DNA of 64,000 nt, taken from the NCBI GenBank assembly GCA_027972325.1, contig JAPMOS010000045.1, forward strand, positions 124,001-188,000. Reading direction: 5' to 3'. Within the stretch, counting starts at the first letter, position 1. Each line of letters opens with the position of its first letter. Below the pieces are notes generated by a model that saw nothing but the letters and a program-made list of their open reading frames with translations, was not told the origin of the DNA and made no database searches. The stretch comes from Paratrimastix pyriformis (taxonomy: Eukaryota; Preaxostyla; Paratrimastigidae). Shown in pieces: positions 25,342-41,976 of the stretch. The translations under genes and the position numbers were made by a program.

Positions 25342-28112
25342 CTTGATTTATGACCCGCGGGTTCAATTAGCTGACTTTGTCATGTCATTTCCTTTCCTCT
25401 GTATAGGAAATTCTTGCTCAAGATGAACGGCTTCGTGAAGCCTCTGCCCGTGTGACTCTGGAACGTCTTGTGGAAGGAGTCAAATGGCACCAATTCCGGA
25501 CGGAGCTCTCCCGTGCCCCAAATGCTGGGGGCGCTGCGAACCGTTCCGTCTCGGATAAGCTGGACAATGCTCTCCACAAACTTGAAACACGGTCTTTTTT
25601 TTATTGAACGATTCGCTTCGAATTTCGTCCCTCATCATTCTCCCGCCGATAGTCACAAGAAATTCTTGCAAGACTGGGCCGAATGCCGCCGGGCCGTGGA
25701 GCAGGAGCGAACCTCCAATTTAGAGCGGGCCGTGGATACGCTTCGGTCACTGGAAGGCGTCGTCCGCCAGATTCTCGCAAAGTCTGTGCGTCTCCCTCCC
25801 CGAGGGCATCATACCCAAAACCATCGTTCTGTGCAGGGGGGCCGTCGTGACGGTGCCTCGGCCGCTTGAACCCGAGTCCCCTCGAGGTGCGACATCCTAC
25901 AAGCAGGGACTCTACTCGCTCGAGTTCCTCACCCGGTTCGTCTCGACCACGTCTTTACCCCGCCTCCTCCGGCACTCCCGTCTCCATCCCGCCTTCATCT
26001 CCCCGACACTCGTCACCTTCGAACCAACTCAACCCCTGCTCTCCTCCCCTCCCCACTTGACCGGGGCAACAGCCACCGAGTCGGCGGCGGCGGGACGGTC
26101 ACGACCACGGGCCCCTCCTTCCACCATCAGCAGCCCACCCCAACCCCAGGCCCCCAGGAAGCAGGGACCGATGCCGCCCCCACCCCACACAGCCCCACGG
26201 GCGGCGAGAGTGCCATGCAGCCCACGGTCACCTCGGCCGCGGCATCCACGTCTCCTGGCGGGACCGCGCCGCTCCAACCCGCAGACGGGATGGGCGCGGT
26301 CGACCCAACTGCTGCCCCCACCCAGCAGCCGCCCCTGGCCCGCGCCCTCTCGCCCGTCCAGCGGCCACACGCCGCCAAGCATCATCACCACCATCACCAC
26401 CACCGACACCCGCGCTCCGAATCATCCCCGGTCAGCTCTTCCGGCGCCTCCCCCACCCCGGGTGATGCCCACCAGCCGCAGACCTCCCAGTCCATGGCCC
26501 GGATCACCCTGTCGGCCGACCTGAACCCCGTCATGCCCCTGACGGCCATCTCCTACTCGAGCGCCCTGCTCCACCTGCCCCAGAACGCCCTGCTGCCCAT
26601 CCTCAAGTCGCCCCGGGCACCCGCCGGCCCGCCGCCCGCCGCCGCAGCCTCGCCCCTCCTCGCCGCCGCCGCCCCGACGCGCCCCCCGGTCGGGTCCCGC
26701 TCGCCCACCACCACCGACCGCCAGGCCGGATCGCTCCTGGTCAACCCGCGCGACGCGCCCATCTTGGAGACCCCGACCGGCCTGGCAGGTCCCGCCCAGC
26801 ACGGCAAGGTGTGGTCCTTGGCCGGCCAGCCGCCGCCGCCGCCGCCCCAGCAGCAGCAGCAACAACAACCGCAGCAGCAGCAACAAGGAGGTGGCTATCC
26901 GTCGCCCCTGCGGCCGTCTCCGCAGCGGCGCCCGCAAGCCACCAACAACAAGCGGTCAGTGAGCCACCCAACATCCTCCGCCTCGCCTCCGCCCGCCGCC
27001 CTCACCTCCTCCCTCTTCCCGTTCATCTGGTTCTCACCTTCTCCCTGCTATGCCTCTCCCCTCCTCCATACCTCCCCCCTCCCCCTCCCCCAGGGCGCAC
27101 GGACCTTCCCCCGGCAGTACATCTCGGGAGACAGCCTCTCCGGGTGTGAGTACCAGCCGGGGAGAGTCTTCCTCCCCCGGGCCTGCATCCCCCCCGGCGG
27201 CTCCCTCCCCGGCGGCGGCCGCTGCCCCCAGCCCCAGCCCCAGCCCCTCCCAACACGCCCCCACCCCGGCAACCCCGCCCCATTGGCAACCCCACGCCCC
27301 CAGCAAACAGCACCGGCAGCAGCACCGTGGTCGGGGGCGGCTCACACCACCGCACCGTCCTCGCCCAGCCGCCCAGTCTGGCTCTCTCCCCCCAGGCGGC
27401 CCAGCACGCCCACCCCCCTGCCGCCGCGTCCGGCTCGGCCGGGGCCGTCACATGGCCGCTGACCCAGCCCGCCATGCAGGCCCTCCGGACCAACTTCCAG
27501 CAGCTCGTGCCCGCCCTGGAGCGCCTCTTCGTGCGCATGGTGGGGGCCCCCATGCCGGGCCCCTTCCAGACCCAGCTCTTCCACCGCCTCTCCGAGTCCC
27601 GCGCCGCCGGGCTGAGCCCCGCACGCTCATCGACAACCGCCAAGGCGCCCTACTTCTCGCGGCCTGCCCAGGGTCAGCTCCACACGGCCGGCCAGCAGCA
27701 GGGTACCGTCACCACCACCGCCGGCGACCTAACCGGGGAGCTGTGGGCAGAGGCCGTCACCATCCTGGTGAACATGGCCAAGTCCCTTCAGCCGCTCCCG
27801 TCGCTCGCACCATCGGCGGCGTCTCCGGCCGGGGTCACGTCGACGGGCCCCAGATCCGAAGCGCCGCCTGCTGATGTGGAGCCTCAGCTTCTTCCGTCTG
27901 GCGAGCCGCACAGTGAGCGGAGTGACCGGGCCGCGGAGGAACGCAGGTGGGTCCGGCAGTTGATGGGCTCAAGTGTCCCGTGTCCATCCCCCCGGCAACA
28001 AGCCCAGGTAGCCCCGCCCGATCCGCACCGGAGGCCGGCTCTTCCGCCATCTCCACTCCTCTACTCATCCACCGTGAAATTGCCCGCCTCGACGCAGCTC
28101 AATAACAAATAA
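25317..28112 (+). CDS. coiled-coil / low-complexity protein, function unknown
   Basis: Ordered N-terminal exons: EILAQDERLREASARVTLE ... ALHKLETR (25408-25591), HKKFLQDWAECRRAVEQERT ... GVVRQILAK (25652-25791), then GLYSLEFLTR. Donors GTCTTT, GTCTGT and GTTCGT keep phase. A long low-complexity section follows, with poly-His (26385-26405), poly-Gln (26845-26890) and Pro/Ala/Ser runs. The C-terminal part is again more ordered: MQALRTNFQQLVPALERLF at 27475, then LWAEAVTILVNMAKSL, with a stop at 28112. One start that fits is the ATG at 25317 (MRKTPD, donor GTTCCA), which would overlap the RRP7-like gene by 25 nt on the opposite strand. This start is uncertain. Splicing between 26950 and 27360 is unresolved. 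No known domain was recognised. Confidence 0.5.
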
Positions 28113-28188
28113 CAGCAGCGTTCGATCGCCTCGATTTTTCCGAGGTGATTTTCATATCATCGACTTGAACGAAAAAAATACAGTTGCA

Positions 28189-28526
28189 TCATTTATCCTT
28201 CTTGCTCCTTTTGCCAGTTTTTTCGCCGGTACCCCACACGTTGGTGCCAAACCATGGCCACGGAGGGACGCAGACCTATGAAGGCTCTATGAAGGAGAAT
28301 TCAATAAGTCAATGACTTACAGACAGCCATCGCAATAGCGGCCCCAACTGTGACGATGCCAATCGAGACCTTGTACGATTGAACGGCGTAGCCAACCGCA
28401 AAAGCTATTATCTATACAGTGGTGTGAGAATGGAACGCCACAAAAAGGCGAGCCGACTCCGGCGAGAATGATAATCCAGTGGTAAAGCTTATAGCAGAGT
28501 GCTTGTCCGGCGAAATCGTAGCCCAT
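28189..28526 (-). CDS. SPCS1: signal peptidase complex subunit 1 (SPC12)
   Basis: Three exons (28458-28526, 28325-28411, 28189-28275) total 80 residues. The start MGYDFAGQALCYKLYHW leads into membrane segment IIILAGIIAFAVGYAVQSY. A second segment (VSIGIVTVGAAIAMA) ends in VCVPPWPWF, the family's C-P-x-W-P-x-F signature, and a basic tail KRSKKDK. SPC12 is a small two-helix ER membrane subunit that tunes signal peptidase selectivity and is not catalytic. Donors are GTCGGC and GTCTGT. The introns (46 and 49 nt) are AT-richer than those of neighbouring genes. Confidence 0.9.
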
Positions 28527-28745
28527 TCTACACGCGGAAAGCCAGTCGACAAAGCCAGGACAGTCAATTTGTACCACGTCATGTCAAGTGAAGTGTCCCC
28601 TCATTTATTTGGTTCTGTTAACCAATACCGGCCTCATTGTTCGGGACATCTTCTTCCCGTCTGTGATGAATTTTGGGGAAAGGAACAGGAGGGGATTGAG
28701 ACAGGGACTCTGCTGGAAGAGGCCGAATGGTCGATAGAAGGTTGG

Positions 28746-29305
28746 TCAGATAGTGGTCTCTTGCTCGCGTCCCAAAGGGAGTCTGAGGCGGTGAAAGCGC
28801 GAGTTATTCCCGAGGGAACGCCGGACCAGAAAGAAGGCTTCCAGTATGTCGGAGGCAGCCGAAGCGCCCGTATAGTTTGATGAGAGACAGAGGACGCTGG
28901 CGTTGTAATGTGAGCGTGCCCAGGTTGCTGCACTGACACTTTCTGGTGCAACTGCGCGAATCTCAGCGTTCATCTTATTGAGAGCCACTGCGGCCACTAG
29001 AGAAAACTGACGAGACCCAAAGAAGATGGATACAGACAGTGACCATCTTTTGAGAATGTAACACCAAAGGAACAATGCATTTCGGGGTGGAGTAACGTTC
29101 GAGCGAAGATATCAAGCTGTCCTCTGTTCAAAGGCCTGTCGATACGCAGCATACAGACCAACTGTGACCAATTATCGTCTTCGGCATCGGGATTCGGAAT
29201 GCCCAAATTTGTTAGTTGTGCATCTAAAATGCGCAGCTGCCCCGAAAGAGCATGGAACAGTTGCAAGCCGTCTCCATCAAAAGCGGCCACAGCGAGACGA
29301 GGCAT
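28746..29305 (-). CDS. hypothetical protein, 163 residues
   Basis: Two exons (29065-29305 and 28746-28996; donor GTGTTA, one of few with a purine at +3) give a 163-residue protein that I do not recognise. It starts MPRLAVAAFDGDGLQLFHA, then LRILDAQLTNLGIPNPDAED, LDIFARTLLHPEMHCSF, LNKMNAEIRAVAPESV and SDILEAFFLVRRSLG. It looks globular and helical, without membrane segments or signal peptide. It is head-to-head with the F-box-cyclophilin gene (51 bp between starts). The last 20 residues are basic and less convincing, so the true end could lie in another exon. Confidence 0.55.
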
Positions 29306-29356
29306 TGCCGGCCGAACTAATTATATCCGCTGGGCCACATACGCACATATTGGGAG
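29306..29356. promoter_or_regulatory. bidirectional promoter, hypothetical / F-box-cyclophilin
   Basis: 51 bp between divergent start codons at 29305 (minus) and 29357 (plus). AT-richer than its surroundings (aattatatccg). Confidence 0.4.
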
Positions 29357-30352
29357 ATGGACTATTTTGCGCTGCTCCCCGACGAGTTGGTGGAGCTGAT
29401 TCTTCGACGGGCTGAGCTGAAGACTTTTTGCAAGGCTGCTGTTTTGAACAGGCGATTTTCATCGATTGTCAGAAGAGACGATCTCTGCTTTGCTCGTGTT
29501 CAGAGCGTAAACAGTGCCCTCCGCACTCTTCCTCCTCCATTTCGGACTTGGGCTCAGTACTTGGCGCAGTTTTTCGCTTTTGTTGATGTCGTAAAACCCG
29601 ATAACCCGTTCGTTTTCTTTGAAATCGATCTCGATGGCCGCCCTGCGGGAACCATCGTCATGGAACTCTATGCGCATAACACTCCTAAGACGGCAGAGAA
29701 TTTCCTGCATATCTGTGTTGGCGATACCGTTCGCGACGATGGCGAGGCACGAACCTACGCAGGCTCCCCGTTTCATCGGGTCATCCCTGGTCAGTGCATT
29801 CTCGTGACATTATTCTCACATTATCCGTCTTTTTTCCGCGGCAGATTTCATGGCACAGGTTCGGTTTTTTCCCCCCTCTCCGGACCACCAACTCAACCGT
29901 CTCAGGGTGGGGATATCGTGAGCCACGACGGACGGGGTAGCGATTCAATCTTTCCGGAGAAGGTCTTCTCCTTCCTCCCCTCCTTTCTCCTCTCATCCGA
30001 TCGACCCCGGGGCTCCCTTCCTCGGCCCTCCGCAGAGGTTCAAGGACGAGAACTTCAATATCAGACACAACAAGCCGTTCCTCCTTTCGATGGCCAATTC
30101 AGGTCTGGACGAGTACCCGAATATGGCGTTTATACATTCCATCTCTTGGCATTTTTAGGCCCCAACAGCAATGGCTGCCAGTTCTTCATCACCTTTACGG
30201 CCACGCCCTGGCTGGATCGGCACCATGTCGTATTCGGGCAGGTTGTGAACCCGGATGGCCGAGTCCTGCTGAAGCTGATCGAAACGAAGGGTTCGGGCAG
30301 TGGAAAGCCAACCTGCCCGATTACCGTGACCCGTTGTGGACAGCTTTTCTAA
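29357..30352 (+). CDS. F-box-cyclophilin fusion (peptidyl-prolyl isomerase)
   Basis: Five exons (29357-29789, 29845-29858, 29906-29962, 30036-30102, 30159-30352) give 254 residues. Residues 1-45 form an F-box: MDYFALLPDELVELILRRA, then LNRRFSSIVRRDDLCFARV. A cyclophilin domain starts near residue 80: FFEIDLDGRPAGTIVMELY, SPFHRVIPDFMAQGGD (split by a 14-nt exon), NKPFLLSMANSGPNSNGCQF and FFITFTATPWLDRHHVVFGQV. The catalytic Arg of FHR-V-P-F, the FMxQGGD loop, the Phe of QFFITF and the Trp-Leu-Asp site are all present, so isomerase activity is likely. An F-box joined to a cyclophilin would recruit a prolyl isomerase, or its client, to an SCF ubiquitin ligase. I know of no common metazoan or fungal protein with this arrangement. 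Donors are GTCAGT, GTTCGG, GTCTTC and GTCTGG. Confidence 0.9.
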   Translation: MDYFALLPDELVELILRRAELKTFCKAAVLNRRFSSIVRRDDLCFARVQSVNSALRTLPPPFRTWAQYLAQFFAFVDVVKPDNPFVFFEIDLDGRPAGTIVMELYAHNTPKTAENFLHICVGDTVRDDGEARTYAGSPFHRVIPGQCILVTLFSHYPSFFRGRFHGTGSVFSPLSGPPTQPSQGGDIVSHDGRGSDSIFPEKVFSFLPSFLLSSDRPRGSLPRPSAEVQGRELQYQTQQAVPPFDGQFRSGRVPEYGVYTFHLLAFLGPNSNGCQFFITFTATPWLDRHHVVFGQVVNPDGRVLLKLIETKGSGSGKPTCPITVTRCGQLF

Positions 30353-30397
30353 CCTGGTCCACTCGCACACTGTGGTCATCTTTTTTATTATGCATAA

Positions 30398-30807
30398 TTA
30401 TTCAACGAGTCCTGGAAGCCGACCCAACACCGCGTGTAATGTGTCCTGCAGCTTAAGCGCTCTCTTTTTGATCTGCTCTGCCGCTTCGTTGCTGGATTGT
30501 GCCTCTTTTGACAGGTACGACATGAGGGCTGTGTATTCTTCGTCCTGTTTTCTATTTTGAAAACAAGGGTCGTCGTGGACACACGCACAATTTCCCACAA
30601 ACCGGAGGCGTTCGACGAATTTTTTCATGATTTTTTCGGTTCCTTCTGCAAAAGCTGTCGGGATGGAGATGATCATGTGGATGGGAGATTAGCACTCGTC
30701 AAACCGTTTCCGATCGCCGCAAACGAGTCAAAAGTGCCTTCCCCGGTATTATCATCCTCGGTTTTCGCCTCGGATAGCTCGAGATCCTTTTCAGATGGCT
30801 CCGCCAT
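30398..30807 (-). CDS. small coiled-coil protein, 102 residues
   Basis: Three exons (30705-30807, 30603-30654, 30398-30551) splice in phase. They encode an acidic N-terminus (MAEPSEKDLELSEAKTEDD), then a long amphipathic helix: FAEGTEKIMKKFVERLRKQD, YTALMSYLSKEAQSSNEA and IKKRALKLQDTLHAVLG. Both donors are GTTTG-type. Size and helix pattern resemble small subunits of BLOC/BORC-type or kinetochore assemblies, but I see no family signature. It is divergent from the STRIP gene (77 bp between starts). Confidence 0.65.
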
Positions 30808-30884
30808 CGAGCGGGAGTTTGAATGTTCGAACCTGCCGGAATGAGGCCGCTCGTCCTCGTGTCATAACGGTTGTTCGATGAACC
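30808..30884. promoter_or_regulatory. bidirectional promoter, small coiled-coil / STRIP
   Basis: 77 bp between divergent start codons at 30807 and 30885. No TATA-like motif was noted. Confidence 0.4.
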
Positions 30885-38349
<7,465 letters not shown>

Positions 38350-38760
38350 TTTTCTGTTGATATACGTCCGCACATCCTGGAGCCGAAGAAATTGCTATTC
38401 CGGAACTCAATCACGAGCAAGAAATGCCAACCACGGCAAAGGACAACATGATGATGGATTGGGGAAAAGTCCATTCGATCCCCTTCAGTGCGTTACACAA
38501 GGAGGAGCCAAAGATGAGGATACTACTGACTGACTGACTGACTGGGAGGTGGGAGTAAACCATTTTGTGGAATTCTCTCTGATGTCATGATTTACTGGGC
38601 CTCGCGCGAGGCTGCACTCGCACCACAATGACAGGAACAGACGACGGCCCCGGGCCCGCCGCCCGAACGGGCGGGATGTTTGGCGCCTGTCTGGGAATAT
38701 CCGCACTCAGGGTATAGACGCCCTTTCCTCTTCTCTTCTCTCAACCTTTACACCGTTGTC
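38350..38760. other. intergenic region upstream of thymidine kinase
   Basis: 411 bp with no convincing gene. It holds a short (GACT)n run at 38525-38543 and the likely thymidine kinase promoter. The last 80 bp (from about 38680) have a degenerate second copy at 40071-40135. Confidence 0.6.
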
Positions 38761-39427
38761 ATGGACACACCTTCCGTCCTCGGACCATGCGGCCGTCTGG
38801 AGTTGATCCTTGGGCCCATGTTTTCCGGGAAATCGACCGAGCTTCAACGCAGAATTCGTCGCCATCAAGCAGCCAAACGTCGCTGCCTTGTGATCAAGTA
38901 CAAACGGGATACCAGGTATACTCGGGAGGAGTGCATCTGCACGCACGATCAGGCAACCATGTCGGCCTTTTCGTGTGATACGCTGGCCGATGCCGCCCGT
39001 TTTGTCTCTGAATACGATACGATTGGAATCGATGAGGGGCAGTTCTTCCCCGATATCGTTGAATTTGCCGATCGCCTTGCGGACGCTGGCAAGATTGTGA
39101 TTGTTGCTGCGCTGGACGGTCGGCTCTTTGTCAAAATGGACGGGGACTCACTGTTTTGTAGGCACATTTCAACGGCGACCTTTCAATGATATCCTGGCTC
39201 TGATTCCTCGCGCCGAGAATGTGGTGAAACTTTCTGCCATTTGCCAGATTTGCAACTCAGATGCAGCCTTCAGTCGACGCTTGACTGCCGATCAGGAAGT
39301 GGAACTCATTGGCGGTGCCGACAAATACATCGCAGTTTGCCGCAATTGTTATCACAAGACCATTCACAATACGACCACTGCGGCAGAAAACGAAAAGATG
39401 TCTGCCTTTAGAACTGGTCGGTTTTGA
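38761..39427 (+). CDS. TK1: thymidine kinase, TK1 type
   Basis: Two exons (38761-39118, 39162-39427; donor GTCGGC, acceptor TTTTGTAG) give 207 residues. P-loop LILGPMFSGKSTEL, RCLVIKYKRDTRY, the DExQF Walker B stretch TIGIDEGQFFPDIVEFA, AALDGTFQRRPFNDIL (the lasso region, formed across the junction), and the zinc site CQICNSDAAF ... CRNCYHK. The substrate loop GGADKYIAVC is intact. The enzyme phosphorylates thymidine for dTTP salvage in the cytosol. The C-terminal tail ends KMSAFRTGRF. I chose the ATG at 38761 because it directly precedes the conserved fold. An in-frame ATG-less extension upstream has no homology. Confidence 0.94.
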
Positions 39428-40389
39428 CCTCATTCTTCCTCCCGCAGCTCTCCAACACCCCCGCCACTCTCACCGCCACTCTCACCGGTATCACTTGAGG
39501 CTTCCAGCCCTCCGCGTTGACCTCGTTGAAACCTGGCAGGTTTCACTTTCTTTTCTTCGGTGTACCCCCGAGGATCCTTTTCTTTTCCATATCTGCTGAC
39601 CCGGTGGTCCGAGCCTCCTAGCTGCATCCCCGCCCCCCCCCCCCCCCCCCCCCCCCCCCCGGACTCCCTTTGTTTTCAACGAGGGAGAGTCCTCTTCGTT
39701 CTTGCAGCAAGGAGTCTCTTTTGAACCTTCTTACGGCTGGGTTTTCTTTTTTTGATTCCATTTCCTTTTTCTCCATTTGGCCCTTGCGAAGACAGGACTG
39801 ACGCTGGAACAGGAGTCCGTTGGAAGGAGGGATGCCAGCCAGCCAGCCAGCCGGCCGGCCGGGGGGGGGGGGGGGGGGGGTCTGAGCACGGCAGACCAGG
39901 ACCATCTTGATATTTAGGTTGGTCCAGGCGCCGGACCCAGGGTCTTCGTCTGTTCCAGCATGAGTGCAGCCTTGTGCGAGGCCGAGTAATTGCCCATCGG
40001 GACTTGACCGAGGGAGCACCTCCTTCATGACTGTGGAGGTGAGAAAAAGGTCATTCGAGTACGAACACGTTTGGCGGTGTCTGGGAAATCGACGCACTGG
40101 GTAGCTACGCCCATGTTCTTCTCTTCCCCTAGGCCCGAGCAATATTCCGAGCTTCGACGCAGAATTCGTCGCCTTCAAGCGGTTTTGTGGTCCTCGCCGC
40201 CTCTATCGTCGCCTCTATCGTCGTCGCACCGCAATCATAGATTATCAATGATGTTGTTCTTCTCTCACCTGCGGCTGTCGTCCCCCTCATAAGTCCCCGC
40301 CTGGACGAACTTTTTCTCCCGAACGGTCCCCCACAGTGCCGCTCGTTCTTCCGGCGGGGTTGTTTCCTCCTTCAGGGTATTTTCCGCCG
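39428..40389. other. intergenic region with homopolymers and a thymidine kinase fragment
   Basis: About 960 bp between two plus-strand genes. It contains a poly-C run (39637-39660), a CCAGCCAGCCAG/GGCCGGCC stretch followed by poly-G (39834-39880), and a diverged copy of the thymidine kinase 5' region (40071-40195). I found no conserved gene. An open frame on the minus strand (39618-40178) looks fortuitous. Confidence 0.55.
40071..40195 (+). repeat. degenerate duplicate of thymidine kinase promoter and exon 1
   Basis: The segment CCGAGCTTC-ACGCAGAATTC with GTCGCC-TCAAGC matches thymidine kinase coding sequence at 38838-38875 with a few changes. The 60 bp before it (TTTGGCG..GTGTCTGGGAA..CGCACT..GGGTA) matches the sequence just upstream of the thymidine kinase start. 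About 100 bp, including the start codon and P-loop, are absent from the copy. It now lies upstream of the TFIIF-beta gene. Confidence 0.75.
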
Positions 40390-41607
40390 ATGAAGACTGA
40401 CGGCCCACGCGCGTTCCCGCCTGGCCCCCAGCAAGGTGGCCAGCCTGCTCCGGCAGACTCTGAACCTATGGGTGTAGATCATGTCGATCGGAAGGTGTGG
40501 CTGCTGAAAATTCCCCGCGCTGTCGCCGACTCGTGGAGAAAGAATGGGGAGACACCAGTTTTGGTGGGGAAAATGCATATAGAAACGAGTCCAGGATCAT
40601 CTTTGGTGCGTCTCGATCCCAATCCGGCACTCGCCGCCACTCAGCGAATTCCGTCCATCGACATGGATCACACAACCAGCCCCGCCTCGATGGTGTGGTT
40701 CTCCACTGTGCCCGAGATCCACGTACCACCACCTCCTCCGAGACCACATCGGAGTGGCTTCAGGAAACGAAAGGAGCAACCGGAGGCTCCACCCCCTGAG
40801 CCACAGCTCCCTCCTCAGTGTATCTCGCTGGAGGGAGTCGTGGGCAGCCGTTTCGTGCCGAAGCCCACTGCTCTTGCCGTTGATTATATCGAACGGGCTG
40901 TTAACCAGAGATTGGAGCCACAGATTCAGGTCGCGACGAGCTCCCACGCGCGTGTCGGTTCCCAATATCATTTCTCTCTCCCCTCGCATAGATGGCCGGC
41001 GATGTCCGGCCCGACTCCGTGATCAAGATTACGACCGTCACCGTCTGCGACTTTCATCGCCTTTCTCCTGCACTCTCAACCACCACCCACCCGACTATCT
41101 CCTTCCCCCCAGACCGGACCCGCAGCAGCGGGCACCAAGAGGCGACCGTCCTCTCCGGTCCACCGCAAGGGGAAGGAGGAGAAGCTGAAGAGAGCCCGGA
41201 CGATGACCAAGGAGGGACTGGAGGAGGTCATCACCCAGCTCTTCAGTCAGCAGCCCTACTGGCAGCCAAAGCAAATCATGGACCGGACCGACCAGCCCCA
41301 CGTCTGTCCTTCTGCCCTGCATCAATCCTTCGCCCCTGACAATCGATTCCATCGGTCTCACACCACACCCCGATTCTCCGCTTGGTCTGGGTGGGGGCAG
41401 TCCTTTGTGGTCGAGGTTCTGCGAAATCTCTGCATCCCCGTCAAGAAGGGGCCGCAAAAGGGCTCCTGGGAGCTGCGCCCTGAGTATCGGGCCCCCTCTG
41501 CCCCGGCACCCGCCACCGCTACCAGTCCTGCCTCCCCTGCTGGAGGGAACCCGGAGGGCGACGATGACGGTGGCGATGATGATGATGGGGGCGACGATGA
41601 CGAATAA
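40390..41607 (+). CDS. GTF2F2: transcription initiation factor IIF subunit beta (RAP30)
   Basis: Four exons (40390-40953, 40992-41042, 41113-41301, 41401-41607) give 336 residues. The N-terminal dimerisation domain starts DRKVWLLKIPRAVADSW, continues GKMHIE and later ISLEGVVGSRFVPKP. The basic linker KRRPSSPVHRKGKEEKLKRA is followed by the winged helix TKEGLEEVITQLFSQQPYW and LRNLCIPVKKGPQKGSWELR plus PEYR, as in human RAP30. TFIIF binds RNA polymerase II and stabilises the preinitiation complex. Extras are a proline-rich insert (PPPPPRPHRSGF) in the dimerisation domain and an acidic Asp/Gly tail (EGDDDGGDDDDGGDDDE). Donors are GTCGGT, GTCTGC and GTCTGT. Start taken at ATG 40390. Upstream in-frame sequence lacks an ATG. 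Confidence 0.92.
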
Positions 41608-41976
41608 TCGGCGGATGAAGTCGGTTTTGGGGTGGATGATTGGGTGTTGCTGTCTCCGCTGCTGCGCGCTGCTGCCTCCGCCCGAACGACGACAAAGATG
41701 ACTCGCCTTTCACACACCTCATCCGGGATGATGCGGTCGCTCCCAGAGAGATAGTCGATGTATTCTACCCGCAGACACAGGCAAACGAGATTGTTACTCG
41801 GCCAGGCCTTTGCGGGGCGGTCCATCAGAGGGGAATCGCTGACCAGGATCGAACGACCCAGGGTAATGGTGGGCAGCGGCCCTCCGGCCTCGTGGGCCTG
41901 TATTGGGGAGGACGATGCGATGCCGGCTCTCACGCCTCTGCGAGAACAACACGGGGTTGATGGCCTGCCGGCCAAA
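41608..41976. other. intergenic region, possible unassigned coding sequence on minus strand
   Basis: 369 bp between tandem plus-strand genes. The minus strand is open across most of it (encoding for example LRVEYIDYLSGSDRIIP), but I recognise nothing and found no splice pattern, so I do not call a gene. Confidence 0.4.

Noticed and set aside
39618-40178. Minus-strand frame of 186 codons between TK1 and TFIIF-beta
   Set aside because: It crosses poly-C/G and GCCAGCCA repeats and the decayed TK1 copy; composition and sequence look random.
41840-41880. tRNA-like T-arm (GTTCGATCC on the minus strand)
   Set aside because: No matching A box, acceptor stem or anticodon arm at the proper distance.
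41358-41975. Minus-strand frame of 205 codons next to the pseudokinase start
   Set aside because: Half of it is antisense to the TFIIF-beta acidic tail. The remainder shows no recognised domain or splice pattern, and its start would abut the opposing ATG within 2 bp.
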